A DNA stretch of 64,000 nucleotides, taken from NCBI RefSeq assembly GCF_037201975.1, contig NZ_CP147520.1:3844001-3908000 (forward strand), written 5' to 3'. The DNA is from Streptomyces sp. TG1A-60. GTDB taxonomy: Bacteria; Actinomycetota; Actinomycetes; Streptomycetales; Streptomycetaceae. The notes under the pieces were generated by a model, which did not search any database, had not been told where the DNA came from, and saw nothing but the letters and a program-made list of their open reading frames with translations. Shown piece by piece: positions 8,683-17,298 of the stretch (positions are counted from its first letter, which is position 1; each line of letters begins with the position of its first letter). Position numbers and translations under genes: made by a program.

Positions 8683-9813
8683 TCACGCTCCCGCGTGTTC
8701 ACTGCGGGTGAGCTCTCTGCTCCAGTGGGCCAGAGCACGTTCCGCTCCGGGGATGGCCCGGTGGCTGGACGACTTCACACGGAGGGCGTCGACCAGGTCG
8801 GACAGCAGGACCGCGGCCTGCTCGGGGGATCCGGCGGCACCGGTCATGACGGCGTGGTTGCGGCGGACGTCGATGCTGAAGTCGTCGAGCGGGCCCAGGA
8901 GCTCGGTCGCGTCCCGGGCCAAGTCGGTCAGCACGTGCACCAGTTGCGCCAACCTCGCCGGGTCGGGCACGGGGATGGCGGGTGACGGCTCGGTGAGTTT
9001 CTTGAGCCGCTGGGCGAAGGCGCCTCGGGCACGCAGTCCCGCCGGTGTCCGCTGGGTGTCGTAAGCCGGGTTGGCTGCCAGCGCGATGTGGCCCGAGCCG
9101 TCGACAGTCTGCTGGTGGGGCGCGGGGTACCCGGTGGGGATGATTCCTGCCCGCGGTGCCGGGGTGGTCGGCAGGACCACCGACAGCCGGTCGTAGAGGG
9201 CGGAGAGGCCGAGATGGCGGGGCTCGTCGGGTATGCCCTCGTCGAGGATCCTGAGCAGTTCCCCGGTGAAGCCGGTCAGGGTTCCCTCGGGCGGGAACAG
9301 GGCCTTCAGGGTGGGGCCGCACGCGGTGAGCAGGTGGATGCCGTGGCCGTCCGGGCCGAGGGCGCGGCCGGAGAAGCAGCAGTCGAGAATCGTGACCTTG
9401 TGTCTCGCCGACGACTCCCTCATCAGGCTGGCGACTTCGGTGAACGGCAGGGCCGGGCTCGGGTCGCCCCCGCCGCCGTCCTGGCTGGAGGGGGTGAGGG
9501 CCAGGCAGAGACGGTCGTTCCGGCCGAGCAGTCCGTGGCCGCAGTAGGAGAAGAGCAGCAGGTCGACGTCCGGTTCCCGGACCATACGGCGCAGGGGGTC
9601 CAGCACCTGACGTGCGTCGGCAGGATCCAGGACCACCGTGGTTCGGCGCGCGTCGAACACCCCCTGGTCGCCGCTGAGGGCGGCCCCGAGGGCTCGGGCC
9701 GCGGTCACGGCCTGGGGTATGCAGGACAGGGAGCTGGGGCGGACGTGCCGACCGGTGCCGACGAACAGCGCGCACGCGGCGGCGGAGGCGGGGCGCCACA
9801 CGGCCCAGGTCAT
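8683..9813 (-). CDS. Caspase-family (peptidase C14) effector protease
   Basis: A 376-residue protein with an N-terminal caspase-like domain. The catalytic His lies in LLLFSYCGHG (His93) and the Cys in TILDCCFSG (Cys146 after Cys145), the dyad spacing of bacterial metacaspase-like enzymes. After the domain (about residues 1-250) comes a region with no family I recognise; the C-terminal ~100 residues are helical (RLAQLVHVLTDLARDATELL). The ATG at 9813 overlaps the preceding EACC1 stop as ATGA. Caspases next to EACC1 proteins are described as effectors of NTP-dependent conflict systems; cleavage of cell targets on activation is inferred. It is the last gene of the module. Confidence 0.85.
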   Translation of the reverse strand: MTWAVWRPASAAACALFVGTGRHVRPSSLSCIPQAVTAARALGAALSGDQGVFDARRTTVVLDPADARQVLDPLRRMVREPDVDLLLFSYCGHGLLGRNDRLCLALTPSSQDGGGGDPSPALPFTEVASLMRESSARHKVTILDCCFSGRALGPDGHGIHLLTACGPTLKALFPPEGTLTGFTGELLRILDEGIPDEPRHLGLSALYDRLSVVLPTTPAPRAGIIPTGYPAPHQQTVDGSGHIALAANPAYDTQRTPAGLRARGAFAQRLKKLTEPSPAIPVPDPARLAQLVHVLTDLARDATELLGPLDDFSIDVRRNHAVMTGAAGSPEQAAVLLSDLVDALRVKSSSHRAIPGAERALAHWSRELTRSEHAGA

Positions 9814-10223
9814 CCATCCGCTCCGGGCGGGGCGACGGCGAAGGCGGACAGTTGGGCCATGACCGCGGGCAGTTGGTCCTCGTGGTCGACCGCGCCACTG
9901 ACCCGGGTGCCGTCGGGCCGCACCACCTCGAACTCGATCCGCCGGTGGGTCGGCCGCCGTTGCTGCAGCCAGAGGAAGAAGGCGTTGGTGACCGCGGCGA
10001 TCACCGCCGCGGAGGCGTTGATGATGTCCACGGCGACGGCGACGTCGCCCTGCTCGCCGGGGGCGGGCGGCTGGGTGCGCAGGCTCGCCCTGCCGCCCAG
10101 CTGGTCCGTGGCGTTGATCCACTCCGCCAGGTCCCGGTTCAGGGCGTCGACTTGGGCCTGCGTTCCGGGGAAGGCGAAGGTCAGTGCGTTCCCCGGCGGC
10201 TGGGACGCGGGTGCTTCGGTCAT
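9810..10223 (-). CDS. EACC1 (effector-associated constant component 1) protein
   Basis: A 137-residue protein with the EACC1 layout: N-terminal alpha/beta part (ALTFAFPGTQAQVDALNRDL), a linker PPAPGEQGDVAVAVD, a hydrophobic helix (IINASAAVIAAVTNAFFLWL) directly before basic residues QQRRPTHRR, and a short beta domain IEFEVVRPDGTRVSGA. In the comparative-genomics literature EACC1 sits beside varied effectors in actinobacterial conflict systems and may act as an adaptor or tether. The ATGA overlap with the caspase gene strongly suggests stoichiometric co-translation. A candidate start at 10223 follows GGAGCCACTGGAC. Confidence 0.8.
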   Translation of the reverse strand: MTEAPASQPPGNALTFAFPGTQAQVDALNRDLAEWINATDQLGGRASLRTQPPAPGEQGDVAVAVDIINASAAVIAAVTNAFFLWLQQRRPTHRRIEFEVVRPDGTRVSGAVDHEDQLPAVMAQLSAFAVAPPGADG

Positions 10224-10276
10224 GTCCAGTGGCTCCTGTTCGTCGGTCGGATCGTTGCGGGACCGGGGTTCGGCGG

Positions 10277-11500
10277 TCAGACGCCGGAGCCGAAGTCGGT
10301 CCAGCCGGCTTCGGTGTTGCCGGCGGGTGCTCCGTGGCTGGGCATGTGCGTCATGCCTGGCCGCAGCGCGAAGAGTTCGGGCTCGCCGGGCTCCTCGTGG
10401 GGCAGGCGGAAGACGGTGGCCGCCTCGTCGGCGTCCACGAGGTCGGCGAGGGCCGTCACCGTTCCCGGATCGCTCAGCCACAGTTGCCCCACGGACGAAG
10501 TCCGCAGGAACGGGGGGACCTCCTGCCAGTAGGCCTCCGGCTGCCAGTCCCGGTTGACGCCCAGCAGGTTGCCGCAGGCCACTCGGTGTTCCTCCCAGCC
10601 CTGCGGGCGGACGACGACCGCCCCGGAGCTCGTCGGCGCGACGGTGTGGCTGATGAGACCGGTCAGGACGTCGGACACCGGGGCCTCGCCCTCGACGGCG
10701 ACCGAGACCCGCGCCCGGTGCAGCCGCCCGGTGTAACGTCGCGAGGCCGCGTCGTACAGACCGTGTGCCTCCCGGGCGAAGGGGTCGCCCGGCACGGGAC
10801 TCCCGTACAAGGGGTCGGGTGGTCCCGGCGCCGCGAGGGTCCCGAACACCTGCGCTCTCATCGTCAGGCCCTCGGTGAGTCCGGGCGGAGCGGAGCACGG
10901 TTCGAGGCACACGCTGACCACCGTCCGCCGCGGCTCCGCGGCCAGCTGGGTCCATATCCGGTTCCAGGAAGGCTCACGGGCGTCGAATCGGGAGATCGCG
11001 GTCGCGACGCGTTCCGCTCCCCAGAGGCGGGTCAATGTCCGGCAGGTGATGCGTTTGCGGATCTCGGCGATCGCGCCCCACCCCGGTACGAACGGGGCGA
11101 GCAGACGCGCGATCTCCGCGGTGTCGTCGATCCGGGTTCCCGTCACGTGCGCCGGGAACCGCGCCAGGGTGGGAAGCGCGTCCCGCGCGGCCCGCACCGC
11201 GGCTGCCGGGTCGGCGCCGTACACCTGGGCGATGACGACGGTTTCGATCCGTCCGCTCACCGGATCGCTGATGAACCGCAGATCCCAGCGGGCCGTGGTG
11301 CGATCCGTCCAGAGAGCCGCGAGCCAGGTCCGCTCGGCGGCGACCCGGTCGGCTCTGCGCCGGGCTTCGGAGAACTCCGGGTAGAGGCCCCCGGGCAGCG
11401 GGACGGGACTCAGCGAGAAGGCGACGTAGGCCCAGCTCTCCCCGCTGGGGGCACCGCGCAGCAGAATGCCCTGCGCGTCCTCCGGAGCGGCTTCGGCCAT
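10277..11500 (-). CDS. Unrecognised 407-residue protein of the caspase/EACC1 module
   Basis: I do not recognise this family. The N-terminal half has strands and helices such as SWAYVAFSLSPVPLPGGLYP, RWDLRFISDP and IETVVIAQVYGADPAAAVRA, followed by a basic stretch EIRKRITCRTLTRLWG. The C-terminal half contains VSVAVEGEAPVSDVLTGLIS and ends with LFALRPGMTHMPSHGAPAG. No signal peptide, membrane helix or P-loop is visible. The ATG at 11500 follows GGAAGGGAAGAG. It lies 53 bp upstream of the EACC1 gene in the same direction, so it is most likely a module component, perhaps the sensor or switch that other such systems supply with an NTPase or TPR protein. Confidence 0.7.
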   Translation of the reverse strand: MAEAAPEDAQGILLRGAPSGESWAYVAFSLSPVPLPGGLYPEFSEARRRADRVAAERTWLAALWTDRTTARWDLRFISDPVSGRIETVVIAQVYGADPAAAVRAARDALPTLARFPAHVTGTRIDDTAEIARLLAPFVPGWGAIAEIRKRITCRTLTRLWGAERVATAISRFDAREPSWNRIWTQLAAEPRRTVVSVCLEPCSAPPGLTEGLTMRAQVFGTLAAPGPPDPLYGSPVPGDPFAREAHGLYDAASRRYTGRLHRARVSVAVEGEAPVSDVLTGLISHTVAPTSSGAVVVRPQGWEEHRVACGNLLGVNRDWQPEAYWQEVPPFLRTSSVGQLWLSDPGTVTALADLVDADEAATVFRLPHEEPGEPELFALRPGMTHMPSHGAPAGNTEAGWTDFGSGV

Positions 11501-11620
11501 CTGCTCTTCCCTTCCCGGTCCCACCAGGCCCGTCGGCCCTCCCGGGCCCTCCCGTTCCCTCCATGACCGGCCGCCGGCTCGCACCGCGTGTGGCGGTGCG
11601 AGCCGGCGAACCGGGGCGCA

Positions 11621-12532
11621 TCACGTCCCGGGGTGCACACCGCCCGCCTGGGGGCCGCCCGTCGGCGGACCCGCCGACGGGATGCCCGTGGGCGGACCCC
11701 AGGCGGGCGGCGTGGGGTTGAGGCCCGGCGTCGGCGCGGACCTCGCGTGGTCGGCCCGCACCGGCGGCAGTCCTTGTGGGAAGCCGTAGGTGACGGGCAC
11801 CACGACCTGGTCCACCGCCGTGGCCAGTCCCTCCCGGCACGCCGCGTGCACCGCCTCCCGCATGGCCCTCACGCCCTCGGTCCGCATCATGATCCGCTCG
11901 GGGCTCAGGCGGCCCATGACTGACGCGATCAGGTCGGACACGAACCCGCCGATCAGGGCGTACCCGCGGCGCGAGCGCCACATCTGCCACCCCAGGTAGA
12001 GGCTCGTACCGTACGAGAAGACCGAGACGTAGACCTGGCACCGGCCCTCCGAGAGCACCAGGCGACTGCGGACCTGATCCCGGCCCAGTCCGGTGGCGAT
12101 GACCCGTTCAGCGCGGTCGACGGGGATATGGCGACGCGCGAGCGTACCCCTGATGGAGACGTACGCCGAGTCGAGAGATCCGCTCCGGTCCGCCAGCAGG
12201 ACCCGCCATTCGGCGATCGGTTCGACCAGGCGCATCCCGAGCAGAGTCACCCAGAAGGCGATGCCCGAGGCGATGTACGCCAGCCCGGCCATGACGGCGA
12301 ATCCCTCGGCACTGCCTCCGGCAAGGAGGATGAGCCCGAAGAAGAAGAGCGGCAGGAACGCCAGGAACGAGGCGAGGAGGGCGTAGACGAACAGCTGGAG
12401 CAGCTGCCGCCAGCTGACCGAGTCGTCGAGATGGGTCTCCACCGGCATGTGCAGCAGATTCTTGTCGAGGTACGCGGCGTTGGCGTCACCTCCTCTCCAT
12501 CCCGGCAGGCTCGTGTATCCGTTGTCGTTCAC
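11621..12532 (-). CDS. Membrane protein heading the caspase/EACC1 module
   Basis: A 303-residue protein with hydrophobic segments near residues 42-72 (LLQLFVYALLASFLAFLPLF and FFFGLILLAGG) and 78-98 (FAVMAGLAYIASGIAFWVTL), then a long soluble region (EWRVLLADRSGSLDSAYVSI, VYVSVFSYGTSLYLGWQMW) and a Pro/Gly-rich tail. No family recognised. The GTG at 12532 has a strong AGGGGG site and gives a better start than the TTG 36 bases upstream. Orientation and spacing (120 bp to the next gene) suggest it is the first gene of the operon and may anchor the system to the membrane. Confidence 0.75.
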   Translation of the reverse strand: MNDNGYTSLPGWRGGDANAAYLDKNLLHMPVETHLDDSVSWRQLLQLFVYALLASFLAFLPLFFFGLILLAGGSAEGFAVMAGLAYIASGIAFWVTLLGMRLVEPIAEWRVLLADRSGSLDSAYVSIRGTLARRHIPVDRAERVIATGLGRDQVRSRLVLSEGRCQVYVSVFSYGTSLYLGWQMWRSRRGYALIGGFVSDLIASVMGRLSPERIMMRTEGVRAMREAVHAACREGLATAVDQVVVPVTYGFPQGLPPVRADHARSAPTPGLNPTPPAWGPPTGIPSAGPPTGGPQAGGVHPGT

Positions 12533-12560
12533 ATGTCCCCCTGGGCGGTCCCGGATCCGA

Positions 12561-12576
12561 GGTAACAAGAGTTACC
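12561..12576. promoter_or_regulatory. Inverted repeat upstream of the caspase/EACC1 operon
   Basis: GGTAAC, AAGA, GTTACC is a perfect 6-bp inverted repeat 28 bases before the GTG of the first module gene. Its position fits an operator overlapping the promoter. The cognate regulator is unknown. Confidence 0.4.
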
Positions 12577-13180
12577 CACCGTAGAGGGATGGTCACACGC
12601 CTCCAAAGGTCTCGAACCCGCGACAACCCAACTCCACGGAACGAGTGCGGTCTTGGGCGGGAAGCGTCTAAAGTGGCTTGCTGACGGCCCGGCTCAGCAG
12701 GCCCGCGGCCCGCCACCAGCGGGCGGTCCCGTATCGAGCAGTGGGTAGCGAGTTGCCGGCTGTGCCGCGCGAGACGCACGGGCGCCGCTCAGGCCTTCTT
12801 CGCCGGTGCAACGCGGTCTCGCGTACGGCCCACGGCCCTGCATCCCATACGTCTCTCGACCGGCACGACGGTGCCACCAGTATCGCGGACCCGAAGACGG
12901 ACATGGCCGAGCTCACACGGCTGCCGGCCTGAGACAGCCACGAAGGCCAGTCCCCCCGGATCCTCCACCTGGGCGCCCGCCCGGACGGCGCGGCCGGCGC
13001 GTGCCTGTCGTCCCTGTCGGGCAGCTTCAACCCCTCGACTTGAGCCCCTCGACGACGCGGCTGGGTCCTCGCATTCCGGACGCGGATCAGCCGAATCGCC
13101 GAGCTGCGCACCCACGACAGCAGCGGCTTGAGCCCGGCCTCAAGTCGGCCGTCAACGGCGACCGGGCGCCCGTCCAGTGG
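12577..13180. other. Gene-free stretch between the conflict module and the MerR-clamp gene
   Basis: No gene with recognisable features on either strand. It should hold the module promoter at its left end. Frames open on the minus strand (12668-13111) are Arg/Pro/Ala rich without domain content. Confidence 0.4.
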
Positions 13181-14263
13181 TCAGTTCTCCAGTCGCACAG
13201 GCATCAGCATCGAAAAGGTGTCCTCGGTGTCGGGCCGGCGGATCGCCAGGGGCGCCGTAGGGGTGCCGAACTCCAGGATCAGCTGGTCCCGGGCTCCGGC
13301 GGCGAGGGCATGCAACAGGAACTCGCGGTTGACGGCCACGTGGTCCTGGTCGTCGTCACCGTCTTCGCAGACGGTCACCACGCCGTCGGCCGCCACCTTG
13401 AGCACGCTGAGGTCACAGGAAACGCCATCCTGCTCGCGCACCTCGCCTGCACGGACGGGGCCGGTTTCCACCGCCTCCCGGAATGCCGTGACATCGATGA
13501 GGGCGCGGTGCCCTGCCGGCAGGCGGACGAGGCGACGGTAATCGGGGAAGTCGTGATCGAGGCACTGGCCCGCCGCCTGACGGTCCCCCGTCTCCAAGGC
13601 CACGCGGTCACCGTCCACAGTGAGCTGGACGGATGCGTCGTCGCTCAACAGCGCCCGCATCGCGTCGGCGAGCGGGGACGGAACGATGACCTGCACACGG
13701 GGTCCGCCGTGCCCGGTGGTACCGGCTTGTGCGACAGCCATCCGGTACCGGTCGGTGGCCACGACATGGAGCGCCTCACCCTCGATGTCGAACAGGACAC
13801 CGCCGAGCATCGGCAGCGCCGGGTCGGCACTGGCGGCGAAGCGGACCGCGTCCAACGCGGCGGCCAGCTCAGGCGCGGAGACAGCCAGCCGGACGGTGGC
13901 GGTGCGGAGCATGGTCATGGGATTCTCCCTGCGTTCGAGTAGCGCTCGGAGCGTGGAGAACTCACCGCGGGCATCGGACAGCCCCAGTTCAAGACGGCGC
14001 AGATGTGCCTGAAGCAGCTTCCGCACCAGGTCGGTGTCCGCACTGGACCAGCCGGCCAGTACCAGCCGGATGTCCGCCAACGGCATACCCGCCCGGCGCA
14101 GCCGGGCCAACAACCGGGACTCTTCAAGCTGCTCGGGGCCGTACCAGCGATAGCCACTCACCGGATCCACCCAGGCCGGGACCAGCACGCCGGCACGGTC
14201 GTAGAACCGCAGGGCGCTCACGCTCAGGCCACTGTCCCCGGCCATCTCACCAATACTGCGCAT
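13181..14263 (-). CDS. MerR-type regulator fused to a DNA polymerase III beta-clamp domain
   Basis: A 360-residue fusion. Residues 1-70 are a MerR DNA-binding domain (MRSIGEMAGDSGLSVSALRF, then YRWYGPEQLEESRLLARLRR, GMPLADIRLVL). A helical linker follows, and from about residue 130 the chain reads like the middle and C-terminal domains of the sliding clamp DnaN (PMLGGVLFDIEGEALHVVAT, DRYRMAV, FPDYRRLV, VAVNREFLLHAL, and FSMLMPVRL at the end). This architecture is known in Streptomyces but its function is not. The ATG at 14263 lies just downstream of a MerR-type promoter, which implies autoregulation. The clamp part may bind protein partners rather than DNA. Confidence 0.88.
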   Translation of the reverse strand: MRSIGEMAGDSGLSVSALRFYDRAGVLVPAWVDPVSGYRWYGPEQLEESRLLARLRRAGMPLADIRLVLAGWSSADTDLVRKLLQAHLRRLELGLSDARGEFSTLRALLERRENPMTMLRTATVRLAVSAPELAAALDAVRFAASADPALPMLGGVLFDIEGEALHVVATDRYRMAVAQAGTTGHGGPRVQVIVPSPLADAMRALLSDDASVQLTVDGDRVALETGDRQAAGQCLDHDFPDYRRLVRLPAGHRALIDVTAFREAVETGPVRAGEVREQDGVSCDLSVLKVAADGVVTVCEDGDDDQDHVAVNREFLLHALAAGARDQLILEFGTPTAPLAIRRPDTEDTFSMLMPVRLEN

Positions 14264-14282
14264 CTCGCTCTCCACATCCGGA

Positions 14283-14313
14283 ACTCTGAGCCCTCCACCA
14301 AGTCGAGGGTCAA
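14283..14313 (-). promoter_or_regulatory. MerR-type autoregulated promoter
   Basis: On the minus strand TTGACC (-35) is followed by a 19-base spacer and CAGAGT (-10). The long spacer is typical of MerR promoters. An imperfect 19-bp palindrome CCCTC-N9-GAGGG (14291-14309) lies in the spacer, resembling SoxR/MerR operators. The ATG is 20 bases after the -10, so the leader is very short. Confidence 0.6.
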
Positions 14314-14458
14314 CAGCCGACCGACTCGAACGCCGAACACCGTGCGGGCGCAGAAGCAAGACCGGCCGACGGAGGTCGAACGGGACAAACGGTTCGTGCC
14401 GAGCACGGCACCCGGTTCGTGCGCGCCCCGCTGCTTCAGAAGGAGGCCACCAGACCCA

Positions 14459-14632
14459 TCACGCCAGGAGCATGCGCCAGCGGTCGGCCGACTCCATCAT
14501 GTCCTCGATGACTCGCTCCAGGAACGTCCCCACCCTGGCCGGCCGCTGCCCCACGGGTGTGTCCAGCCCGAGCGTCTCGGCCGCCGCCATCGCGGCCTGC
14601 GCCGACTCGGGCGTCTGCCGCGAGCTGATCAC
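14459..14632 (-). CDS. Short 57-residue protein overlapping trkA
   Basis: A GTG at 14632 overlaps the stop of the TrkA gene as GTGA and opens a 57-codon frame: ISSRQTPESAQAAMAAAETL, then VGQRPARVGTFLERVIEDMM and ESADRWRMLLA. The sequence is amphipathic and helical. The overlap and sensible composition argue for a real coupled gene, but I know no family for it and it could be a relic of a longer one. Confidence 0.45.
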   Translation of the reverse strand: MISSRQTPESAQAAMAAAETLGLDTPVGQRPARVGTFLERVIEDMMESADRWRMLLA

Positions 14633-15318
14633 TGAAGTTCGCTGAAGCGTTCGGTTGCCCGGGTGCGTCCGGCGACGATGATGGTGTCGTCCGCTTCCAC
14701 GACGGTTTCGGCGGTGGCGTAGGTGAAGCCTTCGCCGGGGCGTTTGATGGCGACGACGGTGATGCCGTGGCGGGAGCGGACGGCGCTGCTGGACAGGGGG
14801 AGGCCGATGATGTCGGCGGGCGGGTTGGTTTTGACCATGGCGAAGTCGTCCTCGAATTCGATGTAGTCGAGCATGCGGCCCCGTACGAGGTGGGCGACGC
14901 GCTGGCCCATGTCGTGCTCGGGGTAGACGACGTGGGGGACGCCCAGCTGGGTGAGGATGCGGCCGTGGGCTTCGCTGATGGCCTTGGCCCAGACGTTCTC
15001 GATGCCGAAGGAGATCAGCAGCGAGGCGGTGAGGATGCTGGCTTCGAGGTCGGTCCCGATGGCGACGACGGCGCGGTCGAACTCGTGGACACCCAGCTGG
15101 CGCAGGGCGTCCTCCTTGGTGGAGTCGGCCCGCACGGCGTGGGTGAGGGAGCCGGAGAGGGCCTGGACGACTTCGGCGTTCTCGTCGATGCCGAGCACTT
15201 CGGTGTCCTCGTCGACGAGTTCCAGGGCCAGGGCGCGGCCGAAGCGGCCCAGGCCGATGACGACGACGGAGCCCTGCGGGGCCGTGCGCCGTTTCCTGGG
15301 GGTGGTCTTCCTAGCCAA
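14629..15318 (-). CDS. TrkA/KtrA-type K+ channel regulatory subunit
   Basis: A 229-residue cytoplasmic RCK protein that gates the partner K+ transporter in response to nucleotides. The Rossmann motif is VVVIGLGRFGRALALELVDE (residues ~18-37), followed by EVLGIDENAEVV. The RCK-C domain occupies the last ~80 residues (DIIGLPLSSSAVRSRHGITV, GRTRATERFSEL). The best start is a TTG at 15318 that overlaps the end of the transporter gene by eight bases. The two form an operon and would make a Ktr-type K+ uptake complex at the membrane. Confidence 0.88.
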   Translation of the reverse strand: MARKTTPRKRRTAPQGSVVVIGLGRFGRALALELVDEDTEVLGIDENAEVVQALSGSLTHAVRADSTKEDALRQLGVHEFDRAVVAIGTDLEASILTASLLISFGIENVWAKAISEAHGRILTQLGVPHVVYPEHDMGQRVAHLVRGRMLDYIEFEDDFAMVKTNPPADIIGLPLSSSAVRSRHGITVVAIKRPGEGFTYATAETVVEADDTIIVAGRTRATERFSELQ

Positions 15319-16654
15319 TGACGGGTCGCTCCTCGGGAAGGTCGTACAGGCGGACGCGGGCGCGCAGGGCGAGCGCGGAGGCGACGGTGATGGGGCCGAG
15401 CCGGCCGATGAACATCAACGCGATCAGCAGCAGCTGCAGACCGGGGTGCAGGTCGGCGGTGATGCCGGTGGACAGGCCGACGGTGGCGAAGGCGGACGTG
15501 ACCTCGAACAGCGACTGGTCCAGGCTGTGGTCGGAGAAGACCATGAAGGCCACGGTGGTGATGGCGACGGCGGCCACGGACAGCAGCACCACGGTCAGGG
15601 CCTGACGCTGGAGGTCGCCGTGCAGACGGCGGTGGAAGATGTTGACCGCGCCCTCACCGCGGATCTCGGCGTATATGACGAAGAACAGCACGGCGAAGGT
15701 GGTGACCTTGATACCGCCGGCGGTGCCGGCGCTGGCCCCGCCGACGAACATCAGCACGTCCGTGCCCAGCCAGCTCGCGGGGTTCATCTGGGATGTGTCG
15801 ATGCTGTTGAACCCGGCGGTGCGCGGCATGACGCCCTGGAAGAACCCGGCCAGCAGTTTCCCCGGTGTGTCCAGGGGGCCCAGGGTGGCGGGGTTGGACC
15901 ATTCGATCGCGGTGATGAAGGCGCTGCCTCCGAGAAGGAAGATCCCGGTGGCCCACAGCACGATCTTGGTGTGCAGGGACCAGCCGCGCGGCTTGCGGAA
16001 CCGGCGGCGCAGCTCGAACAGCACGGGGAAGCCCAGTCCGCCCGCGATGACCGCCAGCGCGACGGGCAGGCAGATCCACGGATCGGTGACGAAGCCCATC
16101 AGGCTGTCCGAGTAGAGGGCGAATCCGGCGTTGTTGAACGCGGAGATGGCGTGGAAGACGCCCAGCCACAGCGCGCGCGGCCAGGACTCGTCGTAGGCGG
16201 TGGCGAACCGCACGGCCAGCACCAGCGCGGTGACCGCCTCCAGCAGCAGGCTGACCTTGACCACACCGGTCACGACCGCGCGGACATCGCCCAGCCCCAG
16301 GGTCTTGGTCTCCGCGGCGGCCGTCATGCGCGCCTTCAGGCCGATGCGGTGGGAGACCAGCAGGACCAGCAGGGAGGCGAAGGTCATGATGCCGAAGCCG
16401 CCGACCTGGATGAGCGCCAGGATCACCGCCTGCCCGAAGCCGCTCCAGTAGCCGGGGGTGTCCACCACGACCAGACCGGTCACACACACCGCGGAGGTGG
16501 AAGTGAACAGCGCCTCCAGCACGCCGGCACCGCCCGGTCCCGTCTTGGCCACCGGCAGCATCAGCAGACCGGTCCCGATCGCGATCGCCGTGGCGAAACC
16601 CGCCACGACCACCTGCGCCGGATGCCGAAGACGCGGCCACCGCCGCGTCACCAC
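15311..16654 (-). CDS. TrkH/KtrB-type potassium transporter
   Basis: A 447-residue membrane protein with four repeats of the K+-channel-like M1-P-M2 unit. Selectivity-loop sequences are visible, such as TSTSAVCVTGL, AISAFNNAGFAL, GVMPRTAGFNSID and ATVGLSTGI, each with the conserved Gly. It would carry K+ into the cell, probably with Na+ or H+. GTG at 16654 is the likely start (VTRRWPRLRHPAQVVVAGF). It is the first gene of the trkH-trkA pair. Identification is firm; ion coupling is inferred from the KtrB-like length. Confidence 0.92.
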   Translation of the reverse strand: MVTRRWPRLRHPAQVVVAGFATAIAIGTGLLMLPVAKTGPGGAGVLEALFTSTSAVCVTGLVVVDTPGYWSGFGQAVILALIQVGGFGIMTFASLLVLLVSHRIGLKARMTAAAETKTLGLGDVRAVVTGVVKVSLLLEAVTALVLAVRFATAYDESWPRALWLGVFHAISAFNNAGFALYSDSLMGFVTDPWICLPVALAVIAGGLGFPVLFELRRRFRKPRGWSLHTKIVLWATGIFLLGGSAFITAIEWSNPATLGPLDTPGKLLAGFFQGVMPRTAGFNSIDTSQMNPASWLGTDVLMFVGGASAGTAGGIKVTTFAVLFFVIYAEIRGEGAVNIFHRRLHGDLQRQALTVVLLSVAAVAITTVAFMVFSDHSLDQSLFEVTSAFATVGLSTGITADLHPGLQLLLIALMFIGRLGPITVASALALRARVRLYDLPEERPVIG

Positions 16655-17298
16655 AACAAGCCCTCCGCCCAGCGGACAGGCACCACGATTGTTCGCACCC
16701 GGAGACGATAGACGCCTTTCACACCGTTCTCGGCGTCAGGCCCTGCCCCCCATGCGCGCGCAGCTCCAGAGCTGCGGCAAACGCCGTCGACACCATGGCA
16801 CCCAGGCGAGTTCGGGGCTCATCCGGACCGGGCTTCCGCAGAGTTGGACTGTGCGGCTCCGTCATGCGGGCCACCGCCTCGGGCGGCGCGGGGAGTGCTG
16901 CGCACGGGCGGCCGTCGGCCATCGTGCCGCACGTCCGAGTACCGCGCAGTGCCTCGGATACGGGCGCGTACCGTACTCGGAACGTCCACATCCTGAGATC
17001 GACAGCTCCGAACCACCCACATCGGGCTACGCGAGGACTAAACTGCCTACAGACGTCCCAGACCCCGGCGGCACGCTGTTGCTGAACGCAGATGGCTGCG
17101 GGGTGCGGACGCTTCGTCTGCCACCCGGCGCCTCCCTGGAGGGAACCGGGTGGGTCCTCTGTCCTGCTGCGCAGGCTGTCGGACCGGCCGTGGCTCTGCC
17201 TCCGCCGAACATACGCCCCTGCCGGGAGCGCGCCCCGGGGAGCCGGGACTCCGACACCACGGCGCCCGCTGCCGGAAGGTCTTCCGAACCGAGGCATC
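16655..17298. other. Divergent intergenic region, no gene seen
   Basis: Lies between the K+ transporter (minus) and the STAS gene (plus) and should hold both promoters. Frames on the minus strand (16719-17318) have no recognisable domain. No riboswitch that I could identify precedes the K+ transporter. Confidence 0.4.

Noticed and set aside
14951..16711. A 586-codon plus-strand frame
   Set aside because: Antisense to the trkH/trkA genes; Gln/Glu/Gly/Arg-rich with no family.
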